Assembly (NCBI GenBank): GCA_035999765.1 | Contig: CP108521.1 | Span: 7,688,001-7,752,000 of the forward strand | Direction: 5' to 3' | DNA from: Streptomyces sp. NBC_01231 | GTDB lineage: Bacteria > Actinomycetota > Actinomycetes > Streptomycetales > Streptomycetaceae | Length of the DNA: 64,000 nt | Shown here: positions 42,183-51,474 of the stretch, piece by piece | Layout: each line of letters begins with the position of its first letter | Numbering within the stretch: the first letter of the stretch is position 1 | Program-made: the position numbers and the translations under genes | The notes under the pieces: model-generated | What the model saw: only the letters and a program-made list of their open reading frames with translations | Databases searched by the model: none | What the model was told of the DNA's origin: nothing

Positions 42183-45100
42183 GGCGTCACCTCCAGCGTG
42201 ACCGCCTCCGTGTAGGCGACCAACCCGTGCCAGGCGACCTTCGCCAGCAGCCAGTACGCCCCCGGCGGCACCGCCGACCCGTCCACCTCGATCACGCACT
42301 CCAGCTCCTGCCCGCCGTCCACCGTGAACCCCTGGCAGCCGGGCCCGACCCCCGCCCAGGTGCCCCACGACGACAGCGCCCACAACTGCCCGCTCACCGG
42401 GCCCCGGGTGGGGTTCCGCACGGTCACCGGCACCCGGGCGCGCTCGCCCCGGCGCACGGTGACCCGCTCCACGCCCAGCCGGGACACCAACGTCGGTCCG
42501 GTGTGCCCGTCGGGCACGTCCAGCGCCACGACGTCCTCGTACGTCTGCCCGTCGTGCGACAGCCGGGCCGCCAGCCAGTGCCGGCCCGGCTCGGCGTCCG
42601 GCGGCGGGGTCACCGTGACCTCGCCGAGGCTGAACCCGCCCGGGCCCAGCGCGTACGGCAGTTCGGCGGGCTCGGCCGACCAGCCGGGCGGCACCTGGAA
42701 GGTCACCGTGCCCCGCGCCGGCGCGTCGGTCAGCTCCGAGCCGACCCGGACGGTCGCGGTGACGGGAGCGGAGGCGGTCAGCGCGGCGGGGGAGAGGTAG
42801 ACGGCCACGGGCAGGTTGCCGCGGGGCGCGGGCCCGGAGTTGTGCAGCCAGTAACGGGTGTGGACGGGCTGGGCGGGCTCGTGGGCCGCGACCGAGGGGC
42901 CCGGGGACGGTGCGGTGTCCACCGCGGGCGTGCCGAGGACCGTCGCCACCTCGAAGCCGGTCAGCGAGACGTCCAGCACGCCTTCCCCGTCCGGCGCCAG
43001 CGGCTCCCCGGGCCTCTCCAGTACGTCCGCCCGGGCGCCGTCCAGCCATCGCGCCGGCCCCCGCAGCCGTGCCCGCACCGGCCGCCCGTTCACCTCGTGC
43101 ATCCGGACGACGACCCCGCCCTGCGGTTCGACGGGGGCCATGCTGCCCCGGGCGAGCGGGGAGCCGGCCGGTTTGAGCGCGTCGAGGAGGACCTCGCGGG
43201 CCGGCTCCAGGGTGAGCAGGGAGACGGTCCTGGGCAACACGGAGGTCGCGTCCGCGTCCCGCCGCCGGGCGGTCAGCGGATGGTTGAACTCGTGTCCCCG
43301 CGCGGGCAGTCGCAGCTCCCGCCAGTCGCCCTCGCCGGCCACGACGGCGTACTCGAAGGTGTGGGACCAGCGCTGGAGCTGGAAGGCGGAGCCGTCCGGA
43401 GCCGTGCGGCGCGGCGGGTCGATCCAGATGCCGGACGGCCAGCCGGTGCAGGACCGCATCAGCGACAGGTAGAGGTCGCCGGACGCGGTGACCACGCAGC
43501 CGGGCGTGCCCCGGTTGAGGACGGCGAAGCCGCGCCCGTCCCAGGCGTCGCCCGGAGGCAGCGCCTCGCCGCCGCCCGCCGCGGTGGCCGTGACGCTGAA
43601 GTCGTCCAGGTCGGCGATCAGCGCGTCGACCGCTTTGACGTCGTCCTCGGGCCGGGCCCCCGCCACCACGAGCAGCGGCAGCCGCTCCAGGTCGCGCAGG
43701 TCGGCCCCGGGCACCCACTCCTCGCGCAGCGAGGCGCGCGGCGCGACCCACACGGCCGCCACCCCCCGCTCGGCCAGCTGCCGTGCGAGTTCGCGTCCGG
43801 CGGCCGGGTCCCAGCCGAGGGCCTCCTCGACCACCGGGTTGCGGTCGGGGCCGCCGACGGCGATCCGGATGTCGGGGAGGTTGGAGTCGATCTCCAGGTC
43901 GCCGTAGCGGGGGCCGCCCGCAATCGTCGAGGTCGCGGTGACACCCGCGCGCACCAGGGCGGCAGCGAGCGGAGTACCGAGGTCACCGGCGGCGCCCCAG
44001 TCCGCGTACACCAGCTCCGCGACACCGATCGAACGGTGACCGAGGAACGTACCGGAGTCGTCGTGGACCGCGACCCGGGCGGTGGAGCCCAGCCCGAACC
44101 AGGTGTTGGCCGGGTTGTCCAGCGTCCACGGGAACTGCTCGCTGTCCACCTCGACGAACCCGAACCCGCGCCCGATGACGGCGTCCGCCACCTCGTGCAC
44201 CGGCAGTCCGCCGCGTACGTCGGAGGGCCAGCGCACCCTGATCAGCCGGTCGGCGCCGTCGTAGCCGTCGACGGTCGTGGTGACGTCCAGGCGGTCGACG
44301 CCCGCCCACAGCGTCAGCCGCTGGGTGTACCGGAAGAGCCCGAGGTCGGCGCGGACGGTGATCCGCGATCCGGCGGGGGAGCGCTCGACCTCGACCTCGG
44401 CGCTCACGTCCCCGCTGCGGGCGGCGGTCGTGCCGGTGGGCGTGAGGTGCCAGGGGCCCTCGCCGAAGTGCGGGTGGCGCGGGTACTCCTCCTGGACGAC
44501 GAGTTCGTTGCCGATGTCGCCGGGGCGCAGCAGGTCCCGGCCGCCCTCCTCGGCGAGCGCGCGCAGACCGCTGACGGCACCGCCGCGTCCGGGATCGACC
44601 GTCACCTCGTAGAACTCGTTGCGAATGGTCGTTCCCTCGCCGGGCGTCCACCCGGGCACCGATCCCTGGGCCAGGGGGAGGGCCTTGAGTCCCATGCCCG
44701 GCACCTCCGGTACGACGACCCTGAGCCGGCCGTCGTCCTCGCGGACGGCGGGCAGCGGCCGCGAGGCGTCGTCCACGGGGACCAGGCCCGGGTCCTCGAC
44801 CGTGAGGACGTCCCGGCGCTGCCAGGTCGCGGAGTTGAAGACCACCAGGTCGGGGCCGCTGCCCGGGGCCACCCGGTCGGCGAGGGCCCGGGTCGCGTCG
44901 GCGTGCACGGTCTCGGCGAGGTCGTACAGCTCCCGCCAGCCGGTGAGCAGGTCGATGTAGACCTGGTCGGACTCGGAGCCGGTGACGGCGTCGTGGTGGG
45001 CGCCGTAGACGAGTTGCCGCCACGCCTTGTCGAGGGCCGCGTCGGGATAGGGGTGGCCGGTGACCAGCGAGGCGAGCGTCGCCCAGGCCTCCGCGTCGGC

Positions 45101-46411
45101 GAGCAGGGCCTCGCCGTGTCGCTGGGCCTGCTTGGTGTCGATGTAGGAGACGTCCTTGCCGGTGTAGATCGGGTTCATGTCCCGCGTCTGCGGGGAGGCC
45201 CTGCGGCCTTCCTCGTCGAGCTGTGCGCGGACGGCGGCGAAGAAGTCCCGGGGGACGGCGCTGACGAACCGCGGCCACACGTACCGGTCGTTCCAGTCGT
45301 GGTGGATGTCCATCACCCAGCGGCACGGCGGCGCGTAGTCCCCGCCGACCGGCAGCAGCACGTTCCGGGTGAGCGCGACCTTCTTCAGCCCCTTGAACAG
45401 CTTGAGGGCCGCGGCCTCCGCCTCGGGCAGGGCGGGTGCGCTGTCGATCACCCAGCCGGCGGCGTAGTGGTTGACCATGTACGCGGTCAGCAGCCCGCGT
45501 CCCGAGGGCGCGATCCACTCGAACTCGGCGGGGAACTGCATCCGGCCGGGGTCGCGCGGCTCCTCGCCGAACACGGACATCGTCGGTCCCCACTGGTGGT
45601 ACGGCCCGCGCGCCCACGAGCTGGAGGTGACCCCCGCGTCCGCCATCAGCCCCGGGAACTGCGGATCGTGCCCGAACGCGTCCAGCTGCCAGGCGGTCTC
45701 GGGGGACGCCCCCATGATCCCGCGCTGGAACCCGTCGCCGTACAGCGCGTTGCGTACGGTCGCCTCGGCGCCGGTGAGGTTGGTGTTCGGCTCGTTGTAG
45801 GTACCGCCCATGACCTCGACGCGTCCGGTGCGGATCAGCTCACGCAGGAAGGCGCGCTCCTCGGGGAAGGCGTCCCAGTAGGGCTTGAGGTAGTCGACCT
45901 CGGCGAGCACGAAGGTGTACGCCGGGTCGCGCCGGGCCAGGTCGGAGTGGGCCCGCACCAGGCTCATGCCGGAGTCGCCGCGGTAGCCGAAGGGGCGGGC
46001 GGGCAGGCCCGTGGAGGCGGGGTCGTCGCGGACGTCCCAGGTCTCGGTGTAGGCGGCCTGGGTGTTCCACCAGACGGGGTCGTAGTGGAAGTGGCTGACC
46101 ATGAACATCGTCCAGCCGGGCTCGGCGGCGACGAACTCACCTGTGTGGTGGGCTAGTTGGTCCCCGTCGGCGGCGGTGACCGTGATCGCGCGGCGCTCGC
46201 CGACGGCCAGATCGGCGGTCACCGGTATCTCGGCGCGCAGGGTGCCGTCCTCGGTCACCGTGGCGTCCACGGTGCCGTGCACGCCGGGGCCCTCGACGGT
46301 GAGCCGGACCGTCCGGCCGGGGGTGTGGCTCAGCTCGACGGCCACCACCTGGCGCGGCTGCTCGGTGGTTCCGACGAAGAGCTCGGTCGACTCGACACAG
46401 GACACGCGCAT
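42179..46411 (-). CDS. Alpha-mannosidase, GH38, with extra C-terminal beta domains
   Basis: 1410 residues, longer than typical GH38 enzymes of about 1000. The catalytic barrel starts near residue 100 with the zinc site VSHFHYDPVWW (H109, D111) and has the nucleophile Asp in QLDAFGHDPQFPG. GH38 enzymes need zinc or a similar divalent metal and remove alpha-linked mannose. Residues about 1150-1410 look like NEW3/immunoglobulin-like beta domains (TVRVGSELTDAPARGTVTFQV). No signal peptide despite these domains. TAGGAG precedes the ATG at 46411. Its stop overlaps the start of the His-tailed protein. Confidence 0.93.
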   Translation of the reverse strand: MRVSCVESTELFVGTTEQPRQVVAVELSHTPGRTVRLTVEGPGVHGTVDATVTEDGTLRAEIPVTADLAVGERRAITVTAADGDQLAHHTGEFVAAEPGWTMFMVSHFHYDPVWWNTQAAYTETWDVRDDPASTGLPARPFGYRGDSGMSLVRAHSDLARRDPAYTFVLAEVDYLKPYWDAFPEERAFLRELIRTGRVEVMGGTYNEPNTNLTGAEATVRNALYGDGFQRGIMGASPETAWQLDAFGHDPQFPGLMADAGVTSSSWARGPYHQWGPTMSVFGEEPRDPGRMQFPAEFEWIAPSGRGLLTAYMVNHYAAGWVIDSAPALPEAEAAALKLFKGLKKVALTRNVLLPVGGDYAPPCRWVMDIHHDWNDRYVWPRFVSAVPRDFFAAVRAQLDEEGRRASPQTRDMNPIYTGKDVSYIDTKQAQRHGEALLADAEAWATLASLVTGHPYPDAALDKAWRQLVYGAHHDAVTGSESDQVYIDLLTGWRELYDLAETVHADATRALADRVAPGSGPDLVVFNSATWQRRDVLTVEDPGLVPVDDASRPLPAVREDDGRLRVVVPEVPGMGLKALPLAQGSVPGWTPGEGTTIRNEFYEVTVDPGRGGAVSGLRALAEEGGRDLLRPGDIGNELVVQEEYPRHPHFGEGPWHLTPTGTTAARSGDVSAEVEVERSPAGSRITVRADLGLFRYTQRLTLWAGVDRLDVTTTVDGYDGADRLIRVRWPSDVRGGLPVHEVADAVIGRGFGFVEVDSEQFPWTLDNPANTWFGLGSTARVAVHDDSGTFLGHRSIGVAELVYADWGAAGDLGTPLAAALVRAGVTATSTIAGGPRYGDLEIDSNLPDIRIAVGGPDRNPVVEEALGWDPAAGRELARQLAERGVAAVWVAPRASLREEWVPGADLRDLERLPLLVVAGARPEDDVKAVDALIADLDDFSVTATAAGGGEALPPGDAWDGRGFAVLNRGTPGCVVTASGDLYLSLMRSCTGWPSGIWIDPPRRTAPDGSAFQLQRWSHTFEYAVVAGEGDWRELRLPARGHEFNHPLTARRRDADATSVLPRTVSLLTLEPAREVLLDALKPAGSPLARGSMAPVEPQGGVVVRMHEVNGRPVRARLRGPARWLDGARADVLERPGEPLAPDGEGVLDVSLTGFEVATVLGTPAVDTAPSPGPSVAAHEPAQPVHTRYWLHNSGPAPRGNLPVAVYLSPAALTASAPVTATVRVGSELTDAPARGTVTFQVPPGWSAEPAELPYALGPGGFSLGEVTVTPPPDAEPGRHWLAARLSHDGQTYEDVVALDVPDGHTGPTLVSRLGVERVTVRRGERARVPVTVRNPTRGPVSGQLWALSSWGTWAGVGPGCQGFTVDGGQELECVIEVDGSAVPPGAYWLLAKVAWHGLVAYTEAVTLEVTP

Positions 46412-46461
46412 GGGGCTCCTACGAGGATGCTCGGCGAAACCCCATCGTGGCACCGGAAGGA

Positions 46462-46476
46462 TGATTCAAACAACCA
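46462..46476. promoter_or_regulatory. Candidate operator of the alpha-mannosidase gene
   Basis: TGATTCAAACAACCA matches the reference palindrome at 12 of 15 positions, 51 bp upstream of the start. A second, weaker copy TGGTTCATCCATACA is at 46494-46508. Confidence 0.5.
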
Positions 46477-46533
46477 TCATTGTGTAATTCCGGTGGTTCA
46501 TCCATACACATTCGGCCGCGCGCGCCGCGACCC

Positions 46534-47418
46534 TCAGCGCGCGCGCCGGTTCTTCACCGTGTGCCGTCCCGCGATGTGGTCGGTCAGCGCGAGCGTGGAG
46601 CTCGCGCGCTGGTAGGTGAGCTGGGCGACCCGGACGTAGAGGCAGTCGATGAGGACCAGGACGGAGTGCCGGGCGCCGATGATGCCGGTGGGGAAGCTGG
46701 TCTCCGAGGTGGAGGAGATGAGCCGGATGTCGGCGGCGCGGGCGAGCGGCGAGCGGGGGTCGGCGGTGATCGCGACAGTCGTGGCGCCGCGCTCGTTGGC
46801 GAGCTCGAACGGCTCGATGGTCTCGCGGGTCGCCCCGGAGTGCGAGATGGCGATGGCGACGTCCGCCGGGGTGAGCAGGGCGGCGGAGGTGCTGGCCGCG
46901 TGCACCTCGGTCCAGCCGCGGACCGTGCAGCCGATGCGGAACAGCCGGGTCTCGGTCTCCTCGGCCACCGCGCCGCTGCCGCCCACGCCGTACACGTCGA
47001 TCCGGCGGGCGCGGGCCATGGCCTGGGCGCCGCGCTCGATCGCGTCGAGGTCGATCCGGTCGATGGTCTGCTGGACCGCGCGCAGATCGGCGCTGCCCAC
47101 GACCTGGACGACCCGCTCGAGGTCGTCGTCGGGGGAGACGTCCGGGCCGATCTCGGCGGTGCCCCAGTCGGAGGCCTGGCCGCGACCGTGCTCCTGGGCC
47201 AGCTCGATCAACAGGTGCTGGTAGGAGTCGAGGCCGATCGCGCGGCAGAACCGGGTCACCGTTGCCTGGGAGGTGCCGGTGCGGCGGCCCAGCTCCGCGG
47301 CCGAGCAGTGGGTGACGGCGGCCGGATCCTCCAGGATCAGCTCGCCGACCTTCCGCAGGGAGCCGGCCAGCCGGGGCAGCTCGGTGCGGATGAGGGTGGT
47401 GACGTCCGTCGGGGGCAT
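46534..47418 (-). CDS. RpiR-family transcriptional regulator with SIS domain
   Basis: 294 residues: an N-terminal RpiR helix-turn-helix (GELILEDPAAVTHCSAAELG, RTGTSQATVTRFCRAIGLDSY, about residues 20-65) and a C-terminal SIS sugar-phosphate domain (ARRIDVYGVGGSGAVAEETE, VAIAISHSGATRETIEPFEL). RpiR proteins sense phosphosugars such as MurNAc-6-P, GlcNAc-6-P or glucose-6-P. It sits between the alpha-mannosidase and the divergent SIS-protein gene, in the centre of the locus, and is the most likely reader of the palindromes. A TACATT -10 element lies exactly so that transcription would start on the ATG (leaderless). Confidence 0.92.
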   Translation of the reverse strand: MPPTDVTTLIRTELPRLAGSLRKVGELILEDPAAVTHCSAAELGRRTGTSQATVTRFCRAIGLDSYQHLLIELAQEHGRGQASDWGTAEIGPDVSPDDDLERVVQVVGSADLRAVQQTIDRIDLDAIERGAQAMARARRIDVYGVGGSGAVAEETETRLFRIGCTVRGWTEVHAASTSAALLTPADVAIAISHSGATRETIEPFELANERGATTVAITADPRSPLARAADIRLISSTSETSFPTGIIGARHSVLVLIDCLYVRVAQLTYQRASSTLALTDHIAGRHTVKNRRAR

Positions 47419-47424
47419 GGGAAG

Positions 47425-47441
47425 AATGTATCAGCCACCGT
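47425..47441 (-). promoter_or_regulatory. Promoter/operator of the RpiR gene
   Basis: AATGTATCAGCCACCGT; on the minus strand TACATT (47430-47425) is seven bases before the ATG at 47418. The sequence is shared with 34870-34886, suggesting autoregulation or shared control. Confidence 0.5.
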
Positions 47442-47473
47442 TCATGGGGCGGATTGAATACCAGGACCGTGCA

Positions 47474-47522
47474 TGATTTATTGATTCACCTCTTGAGATG
47501 TATAGGGTGGTTCAATCCATCA
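47474..47522 (+). promoter_or_regulatory. Promoter with two candidate operators before the SIS-protein gene
   Basis: TGATTTATTGATTCA (47474-47488, 10 of 15 to the reference) covers a -35 candidate, TATAGG (47501-47506) is a -10 candidate, and TGGTTCAATCCATCA (47508-47522, 12 of 15) covers the expected transcription start. Confidence 0.5.
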
Positions 47523-47537
47523 ACAGGGGAGTGTCGC

Positions 47538-48302
47538 GTGTCCGTCGAGTCCGTCAGCGCCCAGGGGTTCGCGCGCGCGAGCCTGGCCGTCCTCCAGCAC
47601 ATCACCGAGTCCGCCCGCGAGGACGTGGCCCGCGCCGCCGGACTGATCGCCGACACCATCCGTGCGAACGGCGTCATACAGGCCTTCGGCACCGGCCATT
47701 CCCAGGCGATCGTCCTCGAACTCGCGGGCCGTGCCGGGGGGTTGGTGCCCACGAACCGGCTGAGCATCGCCGACCTCGTCCTGTACGGCGGCGACGACCC
47801 CACCGTCCTCGACGACCCGCTGCTGGAACGTCAGGCCGGTGTCGCCGCGCGGCTCTACGACCTCGCCGCCCCGCATCCCCAGGACCTCTTCGTCGTCATC
47901 TCCAACTCCGGCGTCAACAACGTGATCGTCGAGATGGCCCTGCGCGCCAAGGAGCAGGGCCACCGGATCCTGGCCATCACCTCCCTCACCCACACCCGGG
48001 CGGTCCCCGCCGGCCACCCGAGCGGCAAGAAGCTCGCCGACCTCGCCGACGTCGTCCTCGACAACGCGGCCCCACGCGGCGACGCCCTCCTGGAACTCCC
48101 GAACGGCGGCGCGGTGTCCGCCCTGTCCACGCTCACCGGCGTGATGCTGGTCCAGATGGCGGTCGCGGAGGCCTCCGCCCTGCTCCTCGCCGCCGGTGAG
48201 AACCCTCCGGTGTACGTCTCGGCCAACGTGCCCGGCGGCTTCGAGGGCAACCTGGAGCTGGAGAAGCGGTACGCGGGCCGGATCCGGCGTACCGCGAGCT
48301 GA
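47538..48302 (+). CDS. UPF0309-type SIS-domain protein, possible GlcNAc-6-P-processing enzyme
   Basis: 254 residues from GTG 47538, preceded by GGGGAG. One SIS domain: IQAFGTGHSQAIVLELAGRAGG, LFVVISNSGVNNVIVEMALR and SGKKLADLADVVLDN. The UPF0309 family includes the S. coelicolor protein SCO4393, which I recall being described as NagS, acting on GlcNAc-6-P; this is from memory and should be checked. Divergent from rpiR and flanked by two operator-like sites. It fits a step after the GlcNAc kinase. Confidence 0.85.
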   Translation: MSVESVSAQGFARASLAVLQHITESAREDVARAAGLIADTIRANGVIQAFGTGHSQAIVLELAGRAGGLVPTNRLSIADLVLYGGDDPTVLDDPLLERQAGVAARLYDLAAPHPQDLFVVISNSGVNNVIVEMALRAKEQGHRILAITSLTHTRAVPAGHPSGKKLADLADVVLDNAAPRGDALLELPNGGAVSALSTLTGVMLVQMAVAEASALLLAAGENPPVYVSANVPGGFEGNLELEKRYAGRIRRTAS

Positions 48303-48312
48303 GCCGTCGGAG

Positions 48313-48356
48313 GGAACGGTGGCCGGGGCCCGGCAGTTGGCCCCGGCCACCGTTCC
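48313..48356. terminator. Bidirectional terminator between the SIS-protein and GH84 genes
   Basis: A perfect 18-bp stem (48313-48330 with 48339-48356), an eight-base loop and a following GTTT lie in the 59-bp gap between two convergent stops. Confidence 0.85.
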
Positions 48357-48361
48357 GTTTC

Positions 48362-51300
48362 CTACTCGACCGGTACGGGTGTCAGCGCGACGGCGAGCGG
48401 ATACGCCCCGGTCGTCAGAGGCGCGCCCGTGGTGCCCTTCGCGGTGTCGACCGGTACCAGGGTGTTGCCGTCGGCGGTGGTCACGTACGCCGTGGCGCCG
48501 TTCCAGTCGAGGCCGACGTCGAAGGCCGACCTGCCGACCTCGATGCTCGGGCCGGGTGCGCCGGTGACCGTGTCGACCGGGGTGACCGAGTCGCCGTTGC
48601 TGGGGCTGATCCAGAGGGTGCGGCCGTCGGGTGAGAGGGCGAGGCCGTAGGCCTGGCCCGAGACCAGGAGCGTCGGCTCGGTGTCGTTGGTGGCGGTGTC
48701 GATGGGAGTGACCGTCGAGCCGCCGGAGTTGGACACGTAGACCGTCTTCCCGTCGGGCGCGGCCACCACGTTGAAGGGGCTGGGGCCCACCGGGACCGGG
48801 TCCTTCGCCGTGCCGGTGGTGAGGTCCACCGGGGTCACGGTGTTGTCGTGGATGTTCGCCACGTAGAGGGTCGTGCCGTCGGGCGTGATCGCCATGTTCT
48901 CCGGTCCGGAGCCGACCGTGACGGGAGTGCCCGCCTTCAGGGTGCCGGTGTCCACGGGCTGGACCGTGCCGTCCGTGTAGTTGGCGACCCAGAGGGTGTC
49001 GCCGTCGGGGGTGAGGGCGAGGCCGGCCGGGACGTGGCCCACGGCGACCGTGGCGGTGACCCTGCCGCTCGCCACGTCGATCACGCTGACCGTGTTCGAG
49101 CCCTGGTTGGCGGCGTAGGCGGTGCGACCGTCGGAGCTCACGACCACCTCGCCGGGGTTGTTGCCGACGGTGATGTTCGTGCTCGTGCCGGAGGCCAGGT
49201 CGACCGAACTGACCGACGCCCCGCTGAAGTCGGCGGTCAGCGCGCGGGACGAGCCCGCGCCGTCGGTGACCTGGATCGGGATCGCGCAGTCGAGGAGTCC
49301 CGTGCCCGACACGACGACGGAGTGGACCCCTTGCGCGACGGCGGTCAGAGTGACGGCGACCGAGGCGCTCCCCCCGGCCGGGACGGTCGCGGTGCCCTCG
49401 GCGGGCGAGGCGGTGACGCCGTCGGGTACGTCGAGCTTCCAGGTGACGGTCTTCGCGGATGTGGACCGCTTGTCGGACAGGGCGAGGGTCACCGTCTCGG
49501 AGGCTCCGGGCTTCAGGGAGAGGGAGGAGGGGGCGAAGGAGGCGTCGACGCCGGGGTCGGGCGCGTTCTCCAGCATCGTCGTGTAGAGGAACTGGTCCAT
49601 GACGCCAGGGGAGACCTGCTGCGGAATCGCGTCGAGCTTCTTGCGCTCGGTCCTGAGCTCGTTCCAGTACGTGGTGACGGCGTCCGTGTCGCCCCGCTTG
49701 TTGGCGAGGAGCAGGTCCACCGCCGTGCGCCCCGCGGTGCCGTAGCGGCCGAGTTTGTCGAGCCACGCGGAGGTCTCGTCGAGGAAGCCGGGGTTGTCGA
49801 GGTGGGCGCGCAGTTCGGCCGGAGTCGCGGCCATGTCGGTGAAGTACGACGTCAGCCGGGCGGCCGCGCGGTCGAGCCCCTTGTCCTGCTCGTAGGCCGT
49901 GCGGAAGTCCGCGATGAGCCGGGCGAGGGTGGGGGACTCCGTCGTGTCGAGCTGGGAGGAGTAGTTGTTCTCGGCGAAGACGCGCAGCCATCGCGCCGCT
50001 TCGGGACCGGCGAGGTCGCGGGCGGAGGCGAGGAAGGCGGCCCGGGGGTCGTAGGCGTGCGGGTTCCACAGGTAGGCGGCGGAGGTGAACAGGGCGATCC
50101 GGCTCGCCTCGCCCTGGACCATGGGGTTCGCGGTCACCCCGGTCGCGGCGCTGGCGACTCCCGGCTCCCGGCCCGTGTAGGGGCCGAGCAGCAGCCGGCT
50201 GGTGACGTAGTCGTTCACCGGGTAGTTGTCCCAGACCAGGATCGGATGGCCGTACACCTGGCGGGCCTGCGTGACCTGGTCCGCGGTGATGGTCGGCGCG
50301 ATGACGCCGACGCCGGTCCACTCCACGACCACGGACGGGTCGAGCTTGTCCCGCAGCGCCTTCTTGTACGGGGAGTCGGCGAGGTCGGAGTACTCGGTGG
50401 GGACCATCTCCAGCGGTTCCAGGTCCGGGTGTTCACCGGAGAACTCCTGCCAGACCCGGTTGAGGAGATGCGCCTGCGCGGCACCCGCCGCCCCGCCCCC
50501 GGTGCCGAACTCCTTCTCGTCGGCGTCGCAGTTCCACTTGGTGTAGCTGATGTCGTCCAGCGGGATCGCGAAGGAGCGGACGCCGATGGCGTAGAGCGAG
50601 TCGAACTTGTCCGTCAGGGCCTTGATGTCGGCGTCGGAGGAGTAGCAGACGGACAGACCGGGGGAGAGGGCGTAGGTGAAGCGGACGTGGTTGGCGGCGG
50701 CCCGGTCGACGAGTTCCTTCAACCGGCCCAGTTCGGCGGCCGGATAGGCGTCGCGCCAGCGGGCGCGCAGGTACTCGTCGTCCTTGGGGGAGTAGACGTA
50801 GACGTTCTGTTTTGTACGGCCGTAGAAGTCCAGCTGGTTCAGGCGCTCGGACTGGGTCCACGGAGTGCCGTAGAAACCCTCGATCACTCCGCGGAGCGCG
50901 GCGGTGGGCCAGTCGCGGACGGTCACCTCGGGCAACACCCGTGCGGATCCGAGGAGTTGGCGCAGGGTCTGGGCCGCGTAGAAGGTGCCCGTGGTGTCCA
51001 CGCCGGAGAGGGCGAGGAGCGCCCGCCCGTTGCTCCGTCCGGAGGACAGGACGTAGCCGCCGGAGGCCAGGCCGGTCGGCGGGGTGGCGCCCAGCCGTTT
51101 CAGTGCCGTGCCCGTCGCGGTGTTCTCGTCGGGGCCGCCGAGATAGACGGTGAGTCCGGCCGCGGGTGGCCGGTCACCGGCGTCGACGGTGGTGATCCGG
51201 TCGGCTCCGGCGGCGCGCAGGGCGGTCTCGACGACCCGCCGGGCCGAGGGGTCGGTGCCGTGGCCGACGACCTCCACCACCCGGTCGGGGACGGTGATCC

Positions 51301-51451
51301 GACCCGGTCCCGTGCGCATGCTCTGGGGTGTCGGCCACACCTGCGGCACGCTCTGCCGGGGTTCCGCCGAGGCGTGTCCCGCGGGGACCGCGAGACCGAT
51401 GGCCAGCAGCAGGGCGACGACGGTACGTCTGACGCGTGAGGGTGGAAGCAC
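48362..51451 (-). CDS. Secreted GH84 beta-N-acetylglucosaminidase fused to a YVTN beta-propeller
   Basis: 1029 residues from a GTG preceded by GAGGAGAACCC. Signal peptide (VVALLLAIGLAVPAGHASA, residues about 10-29), a GH84 N-terminal beta domain, the catalytic barrel with ALRGVIEGFYGTPW and the paired catalytic Asp in IPLDDISYTKW, a helical region, an immunoglobulin-like domain (FAPSSLSLKPGASETVTLAL), then about seven YVTN-type blades from residue about 720 to the end (SSDGRTAYAANQGSNTVSVI and similar). GH84 enzymes remove beta-linked GlcNAc from proteins, glycans or hyaluronan. It is the only clearly secreted glycosidase of the locus. Confidence 0.92.
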   Translation of the reverse strand: MLPPSRVRRTVVALLLAIGLAVPAGHASAEPRQSVPQVWPTPQSMRTGPGRITVPDRVVEVVGHGTDPSARRVVETALRAAGADRITTVDAGDRPPAAGLTVYLGGPDENTATGTALKRLGATPPTGLASGGYVLSSGRSNGRALLALSGVDTTGTFYAAQTLRQLLGSARVLPEVTVRDWPTAALRGVIEGFYGTPWTQSERLNQLDFYGRTKQNVYVYSPKDDEYLRARWRDAYPAAELGRLKELVDRAAANHVRFTYALSPGLSVCYSSDADIKALTDKFDSLYAIGVRSFAIPLDDISYTKWNCDADEKEFGTGGGAAGAAQAHLLNRVWQEFSGEHPDLEPLEMVPTEYSDLADSPYKKALRDKLDPSVVVEWTGVGVIAPTITADQVTQARQVYGHPILVWDNYPVNDYVTSRLLLGPYTGREPGVASAATGVTANPMVQGEASRIALFTSAAYLWNPHAYDPRAAFLASARDLAGPEAARWLRVFAENNYSSQLDTTESPTLARLIADFRTAYEQDKGLDRAAARLTSYFTDMAATPAELRAHLDNPGFLDETSAWLDKLGRYGTAGRTAVDLLLANKRGDTDAVTTYWNELRTERKKLDAIPQQVSPGVMDQFLYTTMLENAPDPGVDASFAPSSLSLKPGASETVTLALSDKRSTSAKTVTWKLDVPDGVTASPAEGTATVPAGGSASVAVTLTAVAQGVHSVVVSGTGLLDCAIPIQVTDGAGSSRALTADFSGASVSSVDLASGTSTNITVGNNPGEVVVSSDGRTAYAANQGSNTVSVIDVASGRVTATVAVGHVPAGLALTPDGDTLWVANYTDGTVQPVDTGTLKAGTPVTVGSGPENMAITPDGTTLYVANIHDNTVTPVDLTTGTAKDPVPVGPSPFNVVAAPDGKTVYVSNSGGSTVTPIDTATNDTEPTLLVSGQAYGLALSPDGRTLWISPSNGDSVTPVDTVTGAPGPSIEVGRSAFDVGLDWNGATAYVTTADGNTLVPVDTAKGTTGAPLTTGAYPLAVALTPVPVE

Positions 51452-51474
51452 GGGTTCTCCTCAGAGGCCGCGGG

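Noticed and set aside
42227..46156. A 1309-codon open frame on the + strand opposite the alpha-mannosidase
   Set aside because: It is an antisense shadow produced by high GC at third codon positions; the minus-strand frame has clear GH38 motifs, a ribosome site and operon coupling.
48848..51439. An 863-codon open frame on the + strand opposite the GH84 gene
   Set aside because: Val/Gly/Arg-rich shadow without recognisable motifs; the opposite strand encodes a full GH84 protein with signal peptide.
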